NCBI GenBank assembly: GCA_050014095.1
Contig: JBEKDZ010000004.1
Location: forward strand, 291,774 to 355,773
Reading direction: 5' to 3'
Origin: RBG-13-51-18 sp050014095
GTDB lineage: Bacteria; Chloroflexota; Dehalococcoidia; Dehalococcoidales; RBG-16-60-22
DNA: 64,000 nt
Under the pieces are notes generated by a model, which ran no database searches, was not told the origin of the DNA, and was given only the letters and a program-made list of their open reading frames with translations. The first letter of the stretch is position 1. Each line of letters starts with the position of its first letter. Below are positions 8,984 to 17,129 of the stretch, in pieces. Made by a program: the position numbers and the translations under genes.

Positions 8984-9910
8984 TCATTTTGCGGCGTCAA
9001 CCAGTGTTTTGAGCAGGGCATAACGCTCATCGACCTGTTTTTGCAGTTCTGCCAGGCCGTCTTCTTTAAGATGAGAAAATTTACGCATTAGCTTGGTGAA
9101 GTCCGTGACCGGTTTCGGGCTGGCTACCTCGACAGTGAACTTCGGCTTGCCGTCCACCGCCTCCCAGAGCGGGAAGTAGTTGGTCCTGACGGCGGTGCGG
9201 CATACTTCGATGGACAGGTTCGAGTCGATGCGCCAGCCGACGGGACACGGCGAAAACACGTGGAGATAAACAAAGCCCTCTTTCGACATCTCTTTAGCCT
9301 TCAGGAGCTTTTTAGCGAAGTCCTCCGGATAGGCTGGGTTAGCCGTTGCCATGTACTTGGGTTTATGCATTAGCATAATCATGGTCATGTTTTTCTGGGG
9401 GGTCGGTTTGCCCTTACCTATTTTGCCCACCGGCGTCGTGGTGGTAGCGGCGCCCTTTTGCGTGGAACTGCTCCGCTGGTTGCCGGTGTTCATATAGCCT
9501 TCGTTATCGTAAGCCAGGTAAATAATGTGCTCGTTCCTTTCGGCCGCGCCGCTTAGCACTTGGAAGCCGATATCCGTGGCGCAGCCGTCGCCGGTAAAGC
9601 AGACCACGGTGGCATCCTGCTTGGTCCGGCGGAAATACCGTGAAAGTCCGGTGCCGCTGGAAGCGACGCCGGTCATAACGCAGGCGAGGTACGAAAGTTT
9701 ATGCCAGGCACCGATATTCTGTCCATGAAGGACCGGCGCCGAGCAGGAAGGCGTACCGACGAATACCACGTTTTTACCCATAACCTTGGGCACTGTCCTG
9801 GCAATCAGTTCCAGTGGGCAGCCAGCGCACCAGGCTACACCGCCGGAGAACTGGTCTTCGGTAGTGTAATAATCAAAAATCCTATTTCTTTTCTTCGTTG
9901 CTTCTACCAT
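8984..9910 (-). CDS. 2-oxoacid:ferredoxin oxidoreductase, beta (TPP-binding) subunit
   Basis: The 308-residue subunit carries the thiamine diphosphate signature GDGC at 107-110 with downstream N135, and the PorB-type NTGNQRSSST segment at 141-150. Cysteines C28, C31, C56 and C222 match the extra [4Fe-4S] cluster ligands of pyruvate oxidoreductase beta subunits. The enzyme class converts a 2-oxoacid plus CoA to acyl-CoA, CO2 and reduced ferredoxin. It starts 13 bases after the alpha gene and is the last of the four-gene set. The substrate (pyruvate, branched-chain, or an aryl oxoacid such as phenylglyoxylate) is not readable from sequence. Confidence 0.92.
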   Translation of the reverse strand: MVEATKKRNRIFDYYTTEDQFSGGVAWCAGCPLELIARTVPKVMGKNVVFVGTPSCSAPVLHGQNIGAWHKLSYLACVMTGVASSGTGLSRYFRRTKQDATVVCFTGDGCATDIGFQVLSGAAERNEHIIYLAYDNEGYMNTGNQRSSSTQKGAATTTTPVGKIGKGKPTPQKNMTMIMLMHKPKYMATANPAYPEDFAKKLLKAKEMSKEGFVYLHVFSPCPVGWRIDSNLSIEVCRTAVRTNYFPLWEAVDGKPKFTVEVASPKPVTDFTKLMRKFSHLKEDGLAELQKQVDERYALLKTLVDAAK

Positions 9911-9923
9911 CTTTTTTACCTCA

Positions 9924-11117
9924 TTACTCCATCGGAATCCAGGTTACGTCCTGGTAAGCCTTGCCTTTAGCGGCGGCGTTTACTTCATCGACCACTCTGC
10001 CGATATGCGGGATAGTGATATCCAGGTTAGCCAAGCCATCGATATAGCTTAAGATAGGCATCGCGCCGATGGATGGCGCAATGGCTTTAAGTTCCGTGCA
10101 CATAGGCCCGTACTTCCACCCGAAACAAACACTGCGGTCGATGACGCCGACGGCTTTTTTACCCTTGAGAGCCTGAATCAGGCGCTCCTCGGGGAAGGGA
10201 CGGAAAAGCCTTTGTTTAACGAGGCCCACTTTTATGCCGTCCGCCCGCTTGGCGTCGACGACGGTTTTAGCCGTGCCGGCGGCGCTGCCGGATGCCACGA
10301 TGGCGATATCGGCATCATTCATCCGGTATTCCTCTATCTGGCCGCCATAGCTCCGCCCGAAATAGTCGCCGAACTCTTTATCGATATCATCAACTTTTTG
10401 CTTAGCTCTCTCCAGTGCTGACCAGTGCTTATAGCGGGCTTCGACATAGCCCATCTCTATCCCGTGCGTGCCGCATCCGGTAGCAGCGCCGGGGATAATG
10501 CGCGGTCGCTGCGGCTGGTTCTTCAGCGGCGCCAGGAAGGCGTCTACATCCGCCTGGTCGGGCATCTCGACGGCCTCGGCAAGGTAGGATAGATAGTAGC
10601 CGTCGTAGTTCACCATTACCGGCAGTTGGATATCGAAGTCCTCGGCAAGCCGATAGGACATGATAATCTGGTCGATAATTTCCTGGTTGTTCTCCACAAT
10701 TATCTGCGCCCAGCCGGAATCGCGGGTGGAAATCATATCCTGCTGGCCGGAAGAAACAGCCTGAATACCGGGAGTCTCCCGGTTAACGTTGACCATAACG
10801 ACGGGTGCGCGATAGCCGGACGCCTGCAACATGGCATCATACATATATACCAGACCATAAGAGGACGTGGCGGTGAAGACGCGCGCCCCGGCCAGACTAG
10901 CAGCCAGGACCACGTTCATTGCGGAGTTTTCGCCTTCAACTTCAACGATTTCGGCATCCAGCGAGCCATCCGCTACGAATCCTGAAAGTGTTTCCGCTAC
11001 TTCACTCTGGGGGGTAATAGGGTAGCAGGCAACTACCTCCGGTCGGCACACTCTGGCAGCATGAGCCGCCACGACGTTGCCGGTTATTACGCTTACTTTG
11101 CCTTTTTTAGCCTTCAT
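9924..11117 (-). CDS. 2-oxoacid:ferredoxin oxidoreductase, alpha subunit
   Basis: The 397-residue protein begins with the PorA N-terminal pattern, with GNVVAAHAARVCRPEVVACY leading into YPITPQS at 32-38. It holds the pyrimidine-binding and C-terminal domains that pair with the beta subunit. Its ATG overlaps the end of the ferredoxin-like delta gene by 11 bases, so the genes are coupled. The gene order gamma-delta-alpha-beta is the classic four-subunit arrangement. Confidence 0.92.
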   Translation of the reverse strand: MKAKKGKVSVITGNVVAAHAARVCRPEVVACYPITPQSEVAETLSGFVADGSLDAEIVEVEGENSAMNVVLAASLAGARVFTATSSYGLVYMYDAMLQASGYRAPVVMVNVNRETPGIQAVSSGQQDMISTRDSGWAQIIVENNQEIIDQIIMSYRLAEDFDIQLPVMVNYDGYYLSYLAEAVEMPDQADVDAFLAPLKNQPQRPRIIPGAATGCGTHGIEMGYVEARYKHWSALERAKQKVDDIDKEFGDYFGRSYGGQIEEYRMNDADIAIVASGSAAGTAKTVVDAKRADGIKVGLVKQRLFRPFPEERLIQALKGKKAVGVIDRSVCFGWKYGPMCTELKAIAPSIGAMPILSYIDGLANLDITIPHIGRVVDEVNAAAKGKAYQDVTWIPME

Positions 11118-11403
11118 TGGTGAACTCTCCTTCCGGCTTCATGGTATAAGCCTGCTTGGGGCATTCGTGGGCGCAGATGCCGCAGCCCTTACAGAAAACC
11201 AGGTTAGCTTCATAATGGTCGCCCATATCTTTCATGCACTGCGGGGGACAATATATAGCGCAGAGTCCGCAGTAGTTGCATTTCGTTTTATCCAGCACTG
11301 GTCGCTCCGTACGCCAGCTACCGGTATCCAGCTTTAACATCAGCTGGTTAGCGTCAGACCATGGGCCTTCTGTTTTGAAAATCATCTTGTGTTTGATTAC
11401 CAT
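11107..11403 (-). CDS. 2-oxoacid:ferredoxin oxidoreductase, delta (2x[4Fe-4S]) subunit
   Basis: The 98-residue ferredoxin-like subunit has two clusters: C42/45/48/52 and C71/74/77/81, each closing with CP. It relays electrons from the TPP site to external ferredoxin. It overlaps the gamma gene upstream by 7 bases and the alpha gene downstream by 11 bases. The N-terminal 40 residues match the usual PorD lead-in (SWRTERPVLD). Confidence 0.92.
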   Translation of the reverse strand: MVIKHKMIFKTEGPWSDANQLMLKLDTGSWRTERPVLDKTKCNYCGLCAIYCPPQCMKDMGDHYEANLVFCKGCGICAHECPKQAYTMKPEGEFTNEG

Positions 11404-11945
11404 TTGATTACCTCCACTTCCTTGTAGCCTCTCTCGGTGCTTTTAAGGTTTCTCTGGAGGATATCGCCGCTTAAATAGTCCGACAGGCAGGCCAGTATCG
11501 ATTCCAGTTTCAGCCAGCCGGTGGCAGCGGCAAAAGCCCCGAGCAGGCAGGTGTTTGGGATATCACGCCCGATTTCCTGCACGGCAATGCCGGTGGCGTT
11601 AACGACGCCTCCGATTTTCAAATTTTCATTCGGCTGTTTGGGCAATTTCTTGGGACTGTTGAGAATAAAAGCCGCGCCCGGGTTCAGCCCCGTGAAAAGC
11701 GTGGGTAAAGTCAATAGTCCGGGGTCGATTACTATCAGGCAGTCTGGATTATAAATCTGCGTCTTTTCGCGTATCGGCTTATCATCGATGCGGGTGAAAG
11801 CCACGACCGGTGCGCCGCGCCGCTCGAAGCCGTACATGGGAAAGCTGGCGACATACTTGCCTTCAGCCACGAAGGCGCTGGCCAACATCCTGGCCGCCAG
11901 TACGGCTCCCTGCCCACCCCTTCCGTGAATTCTAATCTCTTTCAC
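11397..11945 (-). CDS. 2-oxoacid:ferredoxin oxidoreductase, gamma subunit
   Basis: The 182-residue subunit opens with the diagnostic GRGGQGAVLAARMLA (from residue 8) and contains FPMYGFERRGAPV, both typical of PorG. This domain binds CoA or contributes to the interface of the complex. It is the first gene of the por-type operon and starts 69 bases after the marR-type gene on the same strand, so marR and the enzyme are probably one transcript. Confidence 0.92.
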   Translation of the reverse strand: MKEIRIHGRGGQGAVLAARMLASAFVAEGKYVASFPMYGFERRGAPVVAFTRIDDKPIREKTQIYNPDCLIVIDPGLLTLPTLFTGLNPGAAFILNSPKKLPKQPNENLKIGGVVNATGIAVQEIGRDIPNTCLLGAFAAATGWLKLESILACLSDYLSGDILQRNLKSTERGYKEVEVIKW

Positions 11946-12014
11946 AGTTACATAATCCCCTCTTTATTCTTATTCAGCGAAGATGTTTAACGGTTCCGCT
12001 GTAAAACCTCTTGA

Positions 12015-12506
12015 TTATTGACGTCTACCATTAGCCGAAGATTTAGCGATTTTGGGTAAAAGGCTTTCCCGCAAGGTTCTCATTATTTCCACCAGGTCTT
12101 CCACCTCTTGCTTTTCAAGGCAGGATAGCACCTCGCGGCTCAACTCCTGCGCCACGGGACTCAAACGGTTGGCTTCCTTCCAGCCTTTTTCCGTAATCAT
12201 TACTTTAACCGACCGACGGTCGTTGGTGGAAGGCTCACGGCGGACTACTCCTTCTCTTTCGAGGGTATTGATTACCGCCGTAATTGAGTTCTTTTCGCGG
12301 AAAACGCTCTCCGATATTTCTGAAGGCGTCATCTCGCCGCCGTTTTTAAACAGGGTGCTCATGATGTTGAAGCGGATAAGCGTAGCCTGATAGCTCTTTA
12401 GCTCGACTTCCAGGTAGCGTGCCAGCACCTCGAAGGACATAAGTATAGATAATAGGGTGCCCAGCGGCGTCTTATCGGTTCTTTTACTTACTTCACTGAT
12501 GGTCAT
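12015..12506 (-). CDS. MarR-family transcriptional regulator
   Basis: The 163-residue protein has the MarR winged-helix layout: a helical N-terminus, a recognition region with TPSEISESVFREKNSITAVI, a wing with REPSTNDRRSVKVMITEKG, then a C-terminal dimer helix. MarR proteins typically repress adjacent catabolic or efflux genes and release DNA on binding an aromatic or acyl-CoA ligand. It heads the oxidoreductase operon and is divergent from two CoA transferase genes. A strong promoter with an adjoining perfect palindrome sits upstream, suggesting autoregulation. Confidence 0.9.
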   Translation of the reverse strand: MTISEVSKRTDKTPLGTLLSILMSFEVLARYLEVELKSYQATLIRFNIMSTLFKNGGEMTPSEISESVFREKNSITAVINTLEREGVVRREPSTNDRRSVKVMITEKGWKEANRLSPVAQELSREVLSCLEKQEVEDLVEIMRTLRESLLPKIAKSSANGRRQ

Positions 12507-12558
12507 AATCCCATATAAAAAGCGTCTTCAGGAGTTCAGAAATGTTCCACCTAGAACT

Positions 12559-12587
12559 ATATTATAACGATATTTTGCCTTTGTCAA
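12559..12587 (-). promoter_or_regulatory. Sigma70-type promoter of the marR-led operon
   Basis: On the minus strand, TTGACA (12587-12582) is followed by TAATAT at a 17-base spacing (12564-12559), overlapping a TATAAT at a 15-base spacing. This leaves a leader of about 45 bases before the marR ATG. The -35 hexamer overlaps by one base the palindrome at 12587-12600. Confidence 0.65.
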
Positions 12588-12600
12588 TATGATATCATAT
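12587..12600. promoter_or_regulatory. Perfect 14-bp palindrome, candidate MarR operator
   Basis: ATATGATATCATAT is a perfect inverted repeat abutting the marR -35 hexamer. Size and position fit a MarR dimer site able to control both the marR operon and the divergent CoA transferases. The surrounding DNA is AT-rich, which lowers the significance of the palindrome. Confidence 0.45.
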
Positions 12601-12821
12601 CTAAAAACCTTAAAAAGCGTTATAACTCGGCGTATATAACGGTCTTATTTTGTTCCATATAGAATGATTTTAGCTTTAAAATGACTGTATTATCAACCCT
12701 ATTTGCTATTTTCTATCGTTTTTGAGTATATTTATAGGCAGTAGAAAATCCAGTATTGAATTTCCGTAAAACTTGTTGAGAAGCTACTACAGAAAAGAAA
12801 CAAAGTTTTAACAAGGAGTGG

Positions 12822-14036
12822 ATGATGAACCGGCAGGCGCTTTCTGATGTCAAGGTGCTGGAATTTAGCGATTTCATAAGCGGGCCTTATTGCGGGAAAC
12901 TCCTTTCCAATATGGGGGCACAGGTTATTAAGGTGGAGAAGCCCGGGCTCGGCGATAAAGCCCGCAGCTGGGGACCTTTCCCCCAGAACCTGCCCCATCC
13001 CGAGAAAAGCGGGCTTTTCTTATTTCTTAATACTAACAAATCCGGCATTACCCTCAACCTGGAGACCGCCGCCGGTTTAAAAATCTTCAAAGAGCTACTT
13101 CAATGGGCGGATGTCTTGATTGAAGACCATTCTGTTAAAGAGATGGCGGAGCTTGGCTTAAGCTACGCTGAAGTTAAAAAAATTAAACCTTCTTTGGTGA
13201 TGACCTCCATCACGCCTTTCGGGCAAACCGGCCCCTTTAAAAATTATAAGGGCAACGACCTTATCAGTGCCCACGCGGGTACCGAGGGTTTCGGCAATCC
13301 TGATGAAGGCGTTAAAGACCCCGCTACGTTGCCGCCATTAAAAGTCCCTAATCACGCGGCAGATTTCATGGCTGGCTTGACGGCGACTGCCTGCACCCTG
13401 GGGGCACTGCTGGGGCATAAGAAAACCGGGCGGGGTCAACACATTGACCTCTCCAAACAAGAAGCGGTAGCGTCAATAACCCGACAGCAACTGGCTTATT
13501 ACAGCGTCATGGAGGAGACCCCTTCTCGCGAGTTCGGCAGAAAGAAGTTCGGAGGTTTTCTCTATCCCTGCAAGGACGGCTACGTGGTTATCTGGATAGG
13601 GCCTCACTACCATCTCGTCGTCAAGATGATGGGTGAGCCTGATTGGTCTAAGGAAGAGATGTTCGCTAACCCTCTTCTAAGGAATAACTACATCGTTGAG
13701 CTGAACCAGCTGATTACGGTTTGGACAATGGAGCATACGACGGAGGAAATAAATGCCCTCGCGCGAACCCACGGCGTCCCTTGTTCGCTGGTCCGCTCCG
13801 TAAAGGATTTGGTTAGTGATGAACAGCTAGCCTTCAGGGATTTCTGGCGGGAAATTGACCATCCGGTCGCCGGAAAAATCAAATACCCCGGGGCACCGTT
13901 CAAACTATCCGTTACCCCAGCAGCGATAGAGCGTCCCGCTCCTTTGCTCGGCGAGCATAATGAGATGGTCTTCTGTAACATATTGAATTATAGTCGTGAA
14001 CAGCTGGTGAGAATGAGGCAGGGAGGAATTATTTAA
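12822..14036 (+). CDS. CaiB/BaiF family III CoA transferase, subunit or enzyme 1
   Basis: The 404-residue protein opens with VKVLEFSDFISGPYCGKLLSNMGAQVIKVE, reported here as its two halves VKVLEFSDFISGPYCGKLL and SNMGAQVIKVE, the family N-terminal signature. The expected catalytic Asp (the residue that forms the acyl anhydride) is D146 in the GNDLISAHAG segment. Family III enzymes move CoA between an acyl-CoA and a free acid. AAGGAGTGG precedes the ATG; a second ATG immediately follows and either may start. The second CoA transferase begins 11 bases downstream, so the two form one operon and possibly one heteromeric enzyme. Confidence 0.9.
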   Translation: MMNRQALSDVKVLEFSDFISGPYCGKLLSNMGAQVIKVEKPGLGDKARSWGPFPQNLPHPEKSGLFLFLNTNKSGITLNLETAAGLKIFKELLQWADVLIEDHSVKEMAELGLSYAEVKKIKPSLVMTSITPFGQTGPFKNYKGNDLISAHAGTEGFGNPDEGVKDPATLPPLKVPNHAADFMAGLTATACTLGALLGHKKTGRGQHIDLSKQEAVASITRQQLAYYSVMEETPSREFGRKKFGGFLYPCKDGYVVIWIGPHYHLVVKMMGEPDWSKEEMFANPLLRNNYIVELNQLITVWTMEHTTEEINALARTHGVPCSLVRSVKDLVSDEQLAFRDFWREIDHPVAGKIKYPGAPFKLSVTPAAIERPAPLLGEHNEMVFCNILNYSREQLVRMRQGGII

Positions 14037-14047
14037 AGAGGTCTGAT

Positions 14048-15277
14048 ATGCAAGAACTACCGCTCGAGGGAATAAGGGTATTGGATTTTTGCCAGATGTG
14101 GGCCGGCCCACATGCCACGGAATGGCTGTCGGTCATGGGGGCAGAAGTTATCAAGGTTGAAACCAGCCTTAGGATTGACTATATGCGCACCGTCGGCGCC
14201 CCGCCTGGCCTGGCGGGGACGGGTCCAAATGTCGGCAGCGCTTTTGCATCTCTTAACTGGGGCAAGAAAAGCATCTCCCTCAACATGACTAAACCGAAAG
14301 CCCAGGCACTGGCGAAAAAACTTATAAAGATATGCGATGTGGTATCCGAGAATTTTGGCGGTGGGGTGCTGGAACGCTGGGGATTAAGCTATGAGGAGAT
14401 GAAACGGATTAAACCGGATATCATCTATTATGCCGGTTCAGGCTATGGTAGAAGTGGACCCCATAAGGAGCGCCCGGCTTACGCTGAAATTGTGGACGCC
14501 TTTACCGGCGCAACTTTTTCCAATGGCTATCCCGGCGGCGAACCAAACGTCATCGGCGTTTCACCATGGACGGACGGCGCACAGGCGATACATGGGGCGG
14601 TATCAATTTTAACAGCTCTCTACCACCGCATGAACACCGGAGAAGGACAATACATCGATGCGGCGATGATTGAGGGGAACGCCAATTTTCTGGGAGAAAT
14701 GGTAATGGGTTATATCATCAACGGTAATATTGGGGAGCGGATCGGCAACCGCGATGCCATTATGGCTCCCCACGGGTGCTATCCATGTAAGATGACGGGA
14801 GATGAAGACGAATGGATAGCCCTGGCGGTTGCCAACCAAAAAGAATGGGAATCTCTTTGCCGGCTGATGGGAAATCCTGATTGGACGAAGCAAGAAGAAT
14901 TCAATGATGAGCTAAAGCGGTGGGACAACCAGGAGGCTTTAGATAAGTATTTGACAGGATGGACGCGTCAATATGGCGCTTATGAGCTAACCGCGATACT
15001 CCAAAAAGCGGGCATAGCGGCAACGCCTTCTTTAAGCACCAAACAGTTTACCCACGATAAGCATATAAAAACCAGGGGCTTTTTTAAAAAGCCCAATCAT
15101 CCGGTGCTGGGCAATAAGGTTCTGGCCGGTTTACCAATCAAGTTCAGTGATTATGCCGAGGGTAATTACCACACTCCGCCATTGCTCGGTGAGCATAACG
15201 AGTATGTATTCGGTGAGCTGCTGGGTTTATCGAAAGAGGAAATTCGTCAGCTAACCGAAGAAAAAGTCCTGGAATAA
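14048..15277 (+). CDS. CaiB/BaiF family III CoA transferase, subunit 2, lacking the canonical Asp
   Basis: The 409-residue paralogue of the preceding gene has the same N-terminal signature (GIRVLDFCQMWAGPHATEWL) and overall length. Gap-free alignment of the two proteins over residues 137-155 puts A146 (AYAEIVDAFTG) where subunit 1 has the catalytic D146, with a Glu next to it. Either E147 or D150 substitutes, or this is a non-catalytic partner as in heteromeric family III enzymes. It ends at LLGEHNEYVFGELLG, a normal family C-terminus, so it is not truncated. Confidence 0.87.
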   Translation: MQELPLEGIRVLDFCQMWAGPHATEWLSVMGAEVIKVETSLRIDYMRTVGAPPGLAGTGPNVGSAFASLNWGKKSISLNMTKPKAQALAKKLIKICDVVSENFGGGVLERWGLSYEEMKRIKPDIIYYAGSGYGRSGPHKERPAYAEIVDAFTGATFSNGYPGGEPNVIGVSPWTDGAQAIHGAVSILTALYHRMNTGEGQYIDAAMIEGNANFLGEMVMGYIINGNIGERIGNRDAIMAPHGCYPCKMTGDEDEWIALAVANQKEWESLCRLMGNPDWTKQEEFNDELKRWDNQEALDKYLTGWTRQYGAYELTAILQKAGIAATPSLSTKQFTHDKHIKTRGFFKKPNHPVLGNKVLAGLPIKFSDYAEGNYHTPPLLGEHNEYVFGELLGLSKEEIRQLTEEKVLE

Positions 15278-15358
15278 TTGAAGCGGTTGACGCCGCAGAG
15301 CTAAAGATGTAAGATGGTGTTTTAGGTACTTTTAAGTTGGCTGTCCGGAGGTGGCAAA

Positions 15359-15571
15359 ATGGTTTTCGGAGCTATAATTCTCGCTGTTGGCGTTATCGCT
15401 ATACTGGTACAGACGAATGTTGTTTCCGGCTCTATCTGGGATTATACCTGGCCGGCTGTCCTTATTATCATTGGTTTGTCTTTCATTATTGGCAGGTTTC
15501 GGCGACACCGCTGGATGTGGTGGGGCGGACCACCCTGGTGGGAGCATAAGGATAGAGATAAACATGAGTAA
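15359..15571 (+). CDS. Small two-segment membrane protein (LiaF/DUF5668-like)
   Basis: The 70-residue protein has two hydrophobic segments (about residues 3-20 and 31-46) separated by a short WDYTWP loop. It ends in a tryptophan- and charge-rich tail (RWMWWGGPPWWEHKD). The wP-x-IIIG pattern is typical of short LiaI/LiaF-like membrane modules. A CGGAGG site 7 bases before the ATG supports translation. Its role is unknown; it sits between CoA transferases and a MATE exporter, spaced from both. Confidence 0.6.
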   Translation: MVFGAIILAVGVIAILVQTNVVSGSIWDYTWPAVLIIIGLSFIIGRFRRHRWMWWGGPPWWEHKDRDKHE

Positions 15572-15603
15572 AACCGATGTGTTTTTTTGTTACTCTCTGA
15601 TGT

Positions 15604-15754
15604 GAACCGGTAGTCGAAACGACCGTCAGCTTCACAACGGTTCTAGGTTATTGTCTTTCACAGCTTGTTCTGCGGTTAAACGTGCCCGCACTTGTTACCG
15701 GCTTTAAGGCCATATCCCCGTTGTTTTAAAGCATTATGCTGCCGTTTAACGGCA
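15604..15754 (+). promoter_or_regulatory. Structured leader region upstream of the MATE gene
   Basis: Between the small membrane protein and the MATE start there is a nested hairpin: GAACCG...CGGTTC (15604-15643) enclosing GTCGAAACGAC. A near-perfect inverted repeat TGCCGTTTAACGGCA (15740-15754) lies 17 bases before the MATE ATG. The first could be leader RNA structure and the second an operator or a hairpin affecting initiation. I recognise no known riboswitch class. Confidence 0.25.
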
Positions 15755-15771
15755 TATCTTGTGGAGTTTTT

Positions 15772-17121
15772 ATGCAGGAATATACTAAAAGATTGGGTGA
15801 TGCGCCGCTGGGCAGGCTGCTTATTAAATTAAGTCTGCCGGGCATCGCGACGACCATTACAACGAGTCTTTATAACATCGTCGATACTATTTGGGTCGCC
15901 CGGATAGGGTATGAGGCTATAGCCGCCCTAACGATAGTGTTCCCTTACCAGATTCTCAATTATGCCATCGGCGGCGGCACCGGCATAGGCATTGCTGCGC
16001 TCGTTTCGCGTCGTTTTGGCGAGAAAAACCTGGAGGATGCCAATCATGTCGCCGGGCAGACATTCTTCCTCAGCGCCGCGTGGGGACTGCTCTTTATTCT
16101 GGTGGCTGTATTGTTTTCGGATAAAATCCTGCCCTTTTTTGGTGCCACGCCGGACATCATGACCTACAGCAAACAGTTCATGGTTATCACCTCTTTCGGT
16201 GCACCTCTGGTTATTTTCGCCGTGGTTACGGCCAATCTTCTCCGCGGTTCCGGCGATGCGGTTAAGCCGATGATTATCATGGTCTCCTCGACGATTATCA
16301 ACATCGTCCTGGACCCATTTCTGATATTCGGCATTGGTCCCTTCCCGGAAATGGGTGTCAGCGGCGCCGCGTTGTCTACCGTCATCGCCCAGGCTTGCGG
16401 GGCTTTGCTGGGGCTTTATTATATACTGGCGGGTAAAACTACCTATCACATTAAACTTGCCCACCTCCGCCCGAACCTATCTATCCTGAAAGACATTTAC
16501 CGCGTCGGCTTGCCGTCGGTAGTAGCGCAAATCATGGAGAGTCTGGTTTTTGTCCTTTTCAATAAAGTAGTGTCTTCTTTCGGTTCGCTGGTTATCGCCG
16601 TAGTCGGTATCGTGATGCGCATATCGGACTTTACTTTTATGCCGGTGATGGGTGTCTCCAATGGTCTGTTACCCATCGTTGGCTATAACTACGGGGCGCG
16701 CAATTTCAAGCGTCTTTGGCAGGCTGTCAAGCTGGCATCGGTAGGACTCATAATTTTAATGATCGTACTAACTATCTTTTTGGAGATTTTCGCCCCGTGG
16801 ATTGTCGATGTTTTCAGCAATAACGCTGCTTTAACGGCAGAAGCAATCCCAGCTTTGCGAATCATGCTTTCGACGATGCTGCTCGTCGGGCCGACGATGA
16901 TGTTTATCACCACATTCCAGGGGCTTTCCCAGGGGACAAAAGCCCTTTTTCTCTCGCTGCTGCGGCAGTTTCTCTTTTTTGTCCCGGTTCTCTTTCTTTT
17001 CCGCCATCTATTCGGACTGGTAGGGGTCTGGGTGGCGATGCCAGCCTCGGATATTTTAGCCTTTGCTCTGATTTATGTTTTTATCTACCGGGAGTATAAG
17101 AAACTTCCGGCGAGTAAATAG
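15772..17121 (+). CDS. MATE-family multidrug/cation exporter
   Basis: The 449-residue protein has about twelve membrane segments in two homologous halves and the MATE N-terminal features LSLPGIATTITTSLYNIVDT and GGGTGIGIAALVSRRFGE. Members use a Na+ or H+ gradient to expel cationic compounds. I place the start at 15772 (MQEYTKRLGD) because TGGAG lies about 7 bases upstream. A frame opening at 15736 would add 12 residues without a good site. Substrate is unknown. Confidence 0.9.
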   Translation: MQEYTKRLGDAPLGRLLIKLSLPGIATTITTSLYNIVDTIWVARIGYEAIAALTIVFPYQILNYAIGGGTGIGIAALVSRRFGEKNLEDANHVAGQTFFLSAAWGLLFILVAVLFSDKILPFFGATPDIMTYSKQFMVITSFGAPLVIFAVVTANLLRGSGDAVKPMIIMVSSTIINIVLDPFLIFGIGPFPEMGVSGAALSTVIAQACGALLGLYYILAGKTTYHIKLAHLRPNLSILKDIYRVGLPSVVAQIMESLVFVLFNKVVSSFGSLVIAVVGIVMRISDFTFMPVMGVSNGLLPIVGYNYGARNFKRLWQAVKLASVGLIILMIVLTIFLEIFAPWIVDVFSNNAALTAEAIPALRIMLSTMLLVGPTMMFITTFQGLSQGTKALFLSLLRQFLFFVPVLFLFRHLFGLVGVWVAMPASDILAFALIYVFIYREYKKLPASK

Positions 17122-17129
17122 AGCGGAAG

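Larger units (their letters stand above)
12507..12821. other. Divergent intergenic region between marR-type gene and CoA transferase
   Basis: This AT-rich gap of 315 bases holds the marR promoter and palindrome described separately. I see no coding potential and no clear -35/-10 pair for the plus-strand CoA transferase, although its ribosome binding site (AAGGAGTGG) is good. Confidence 0.6.
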
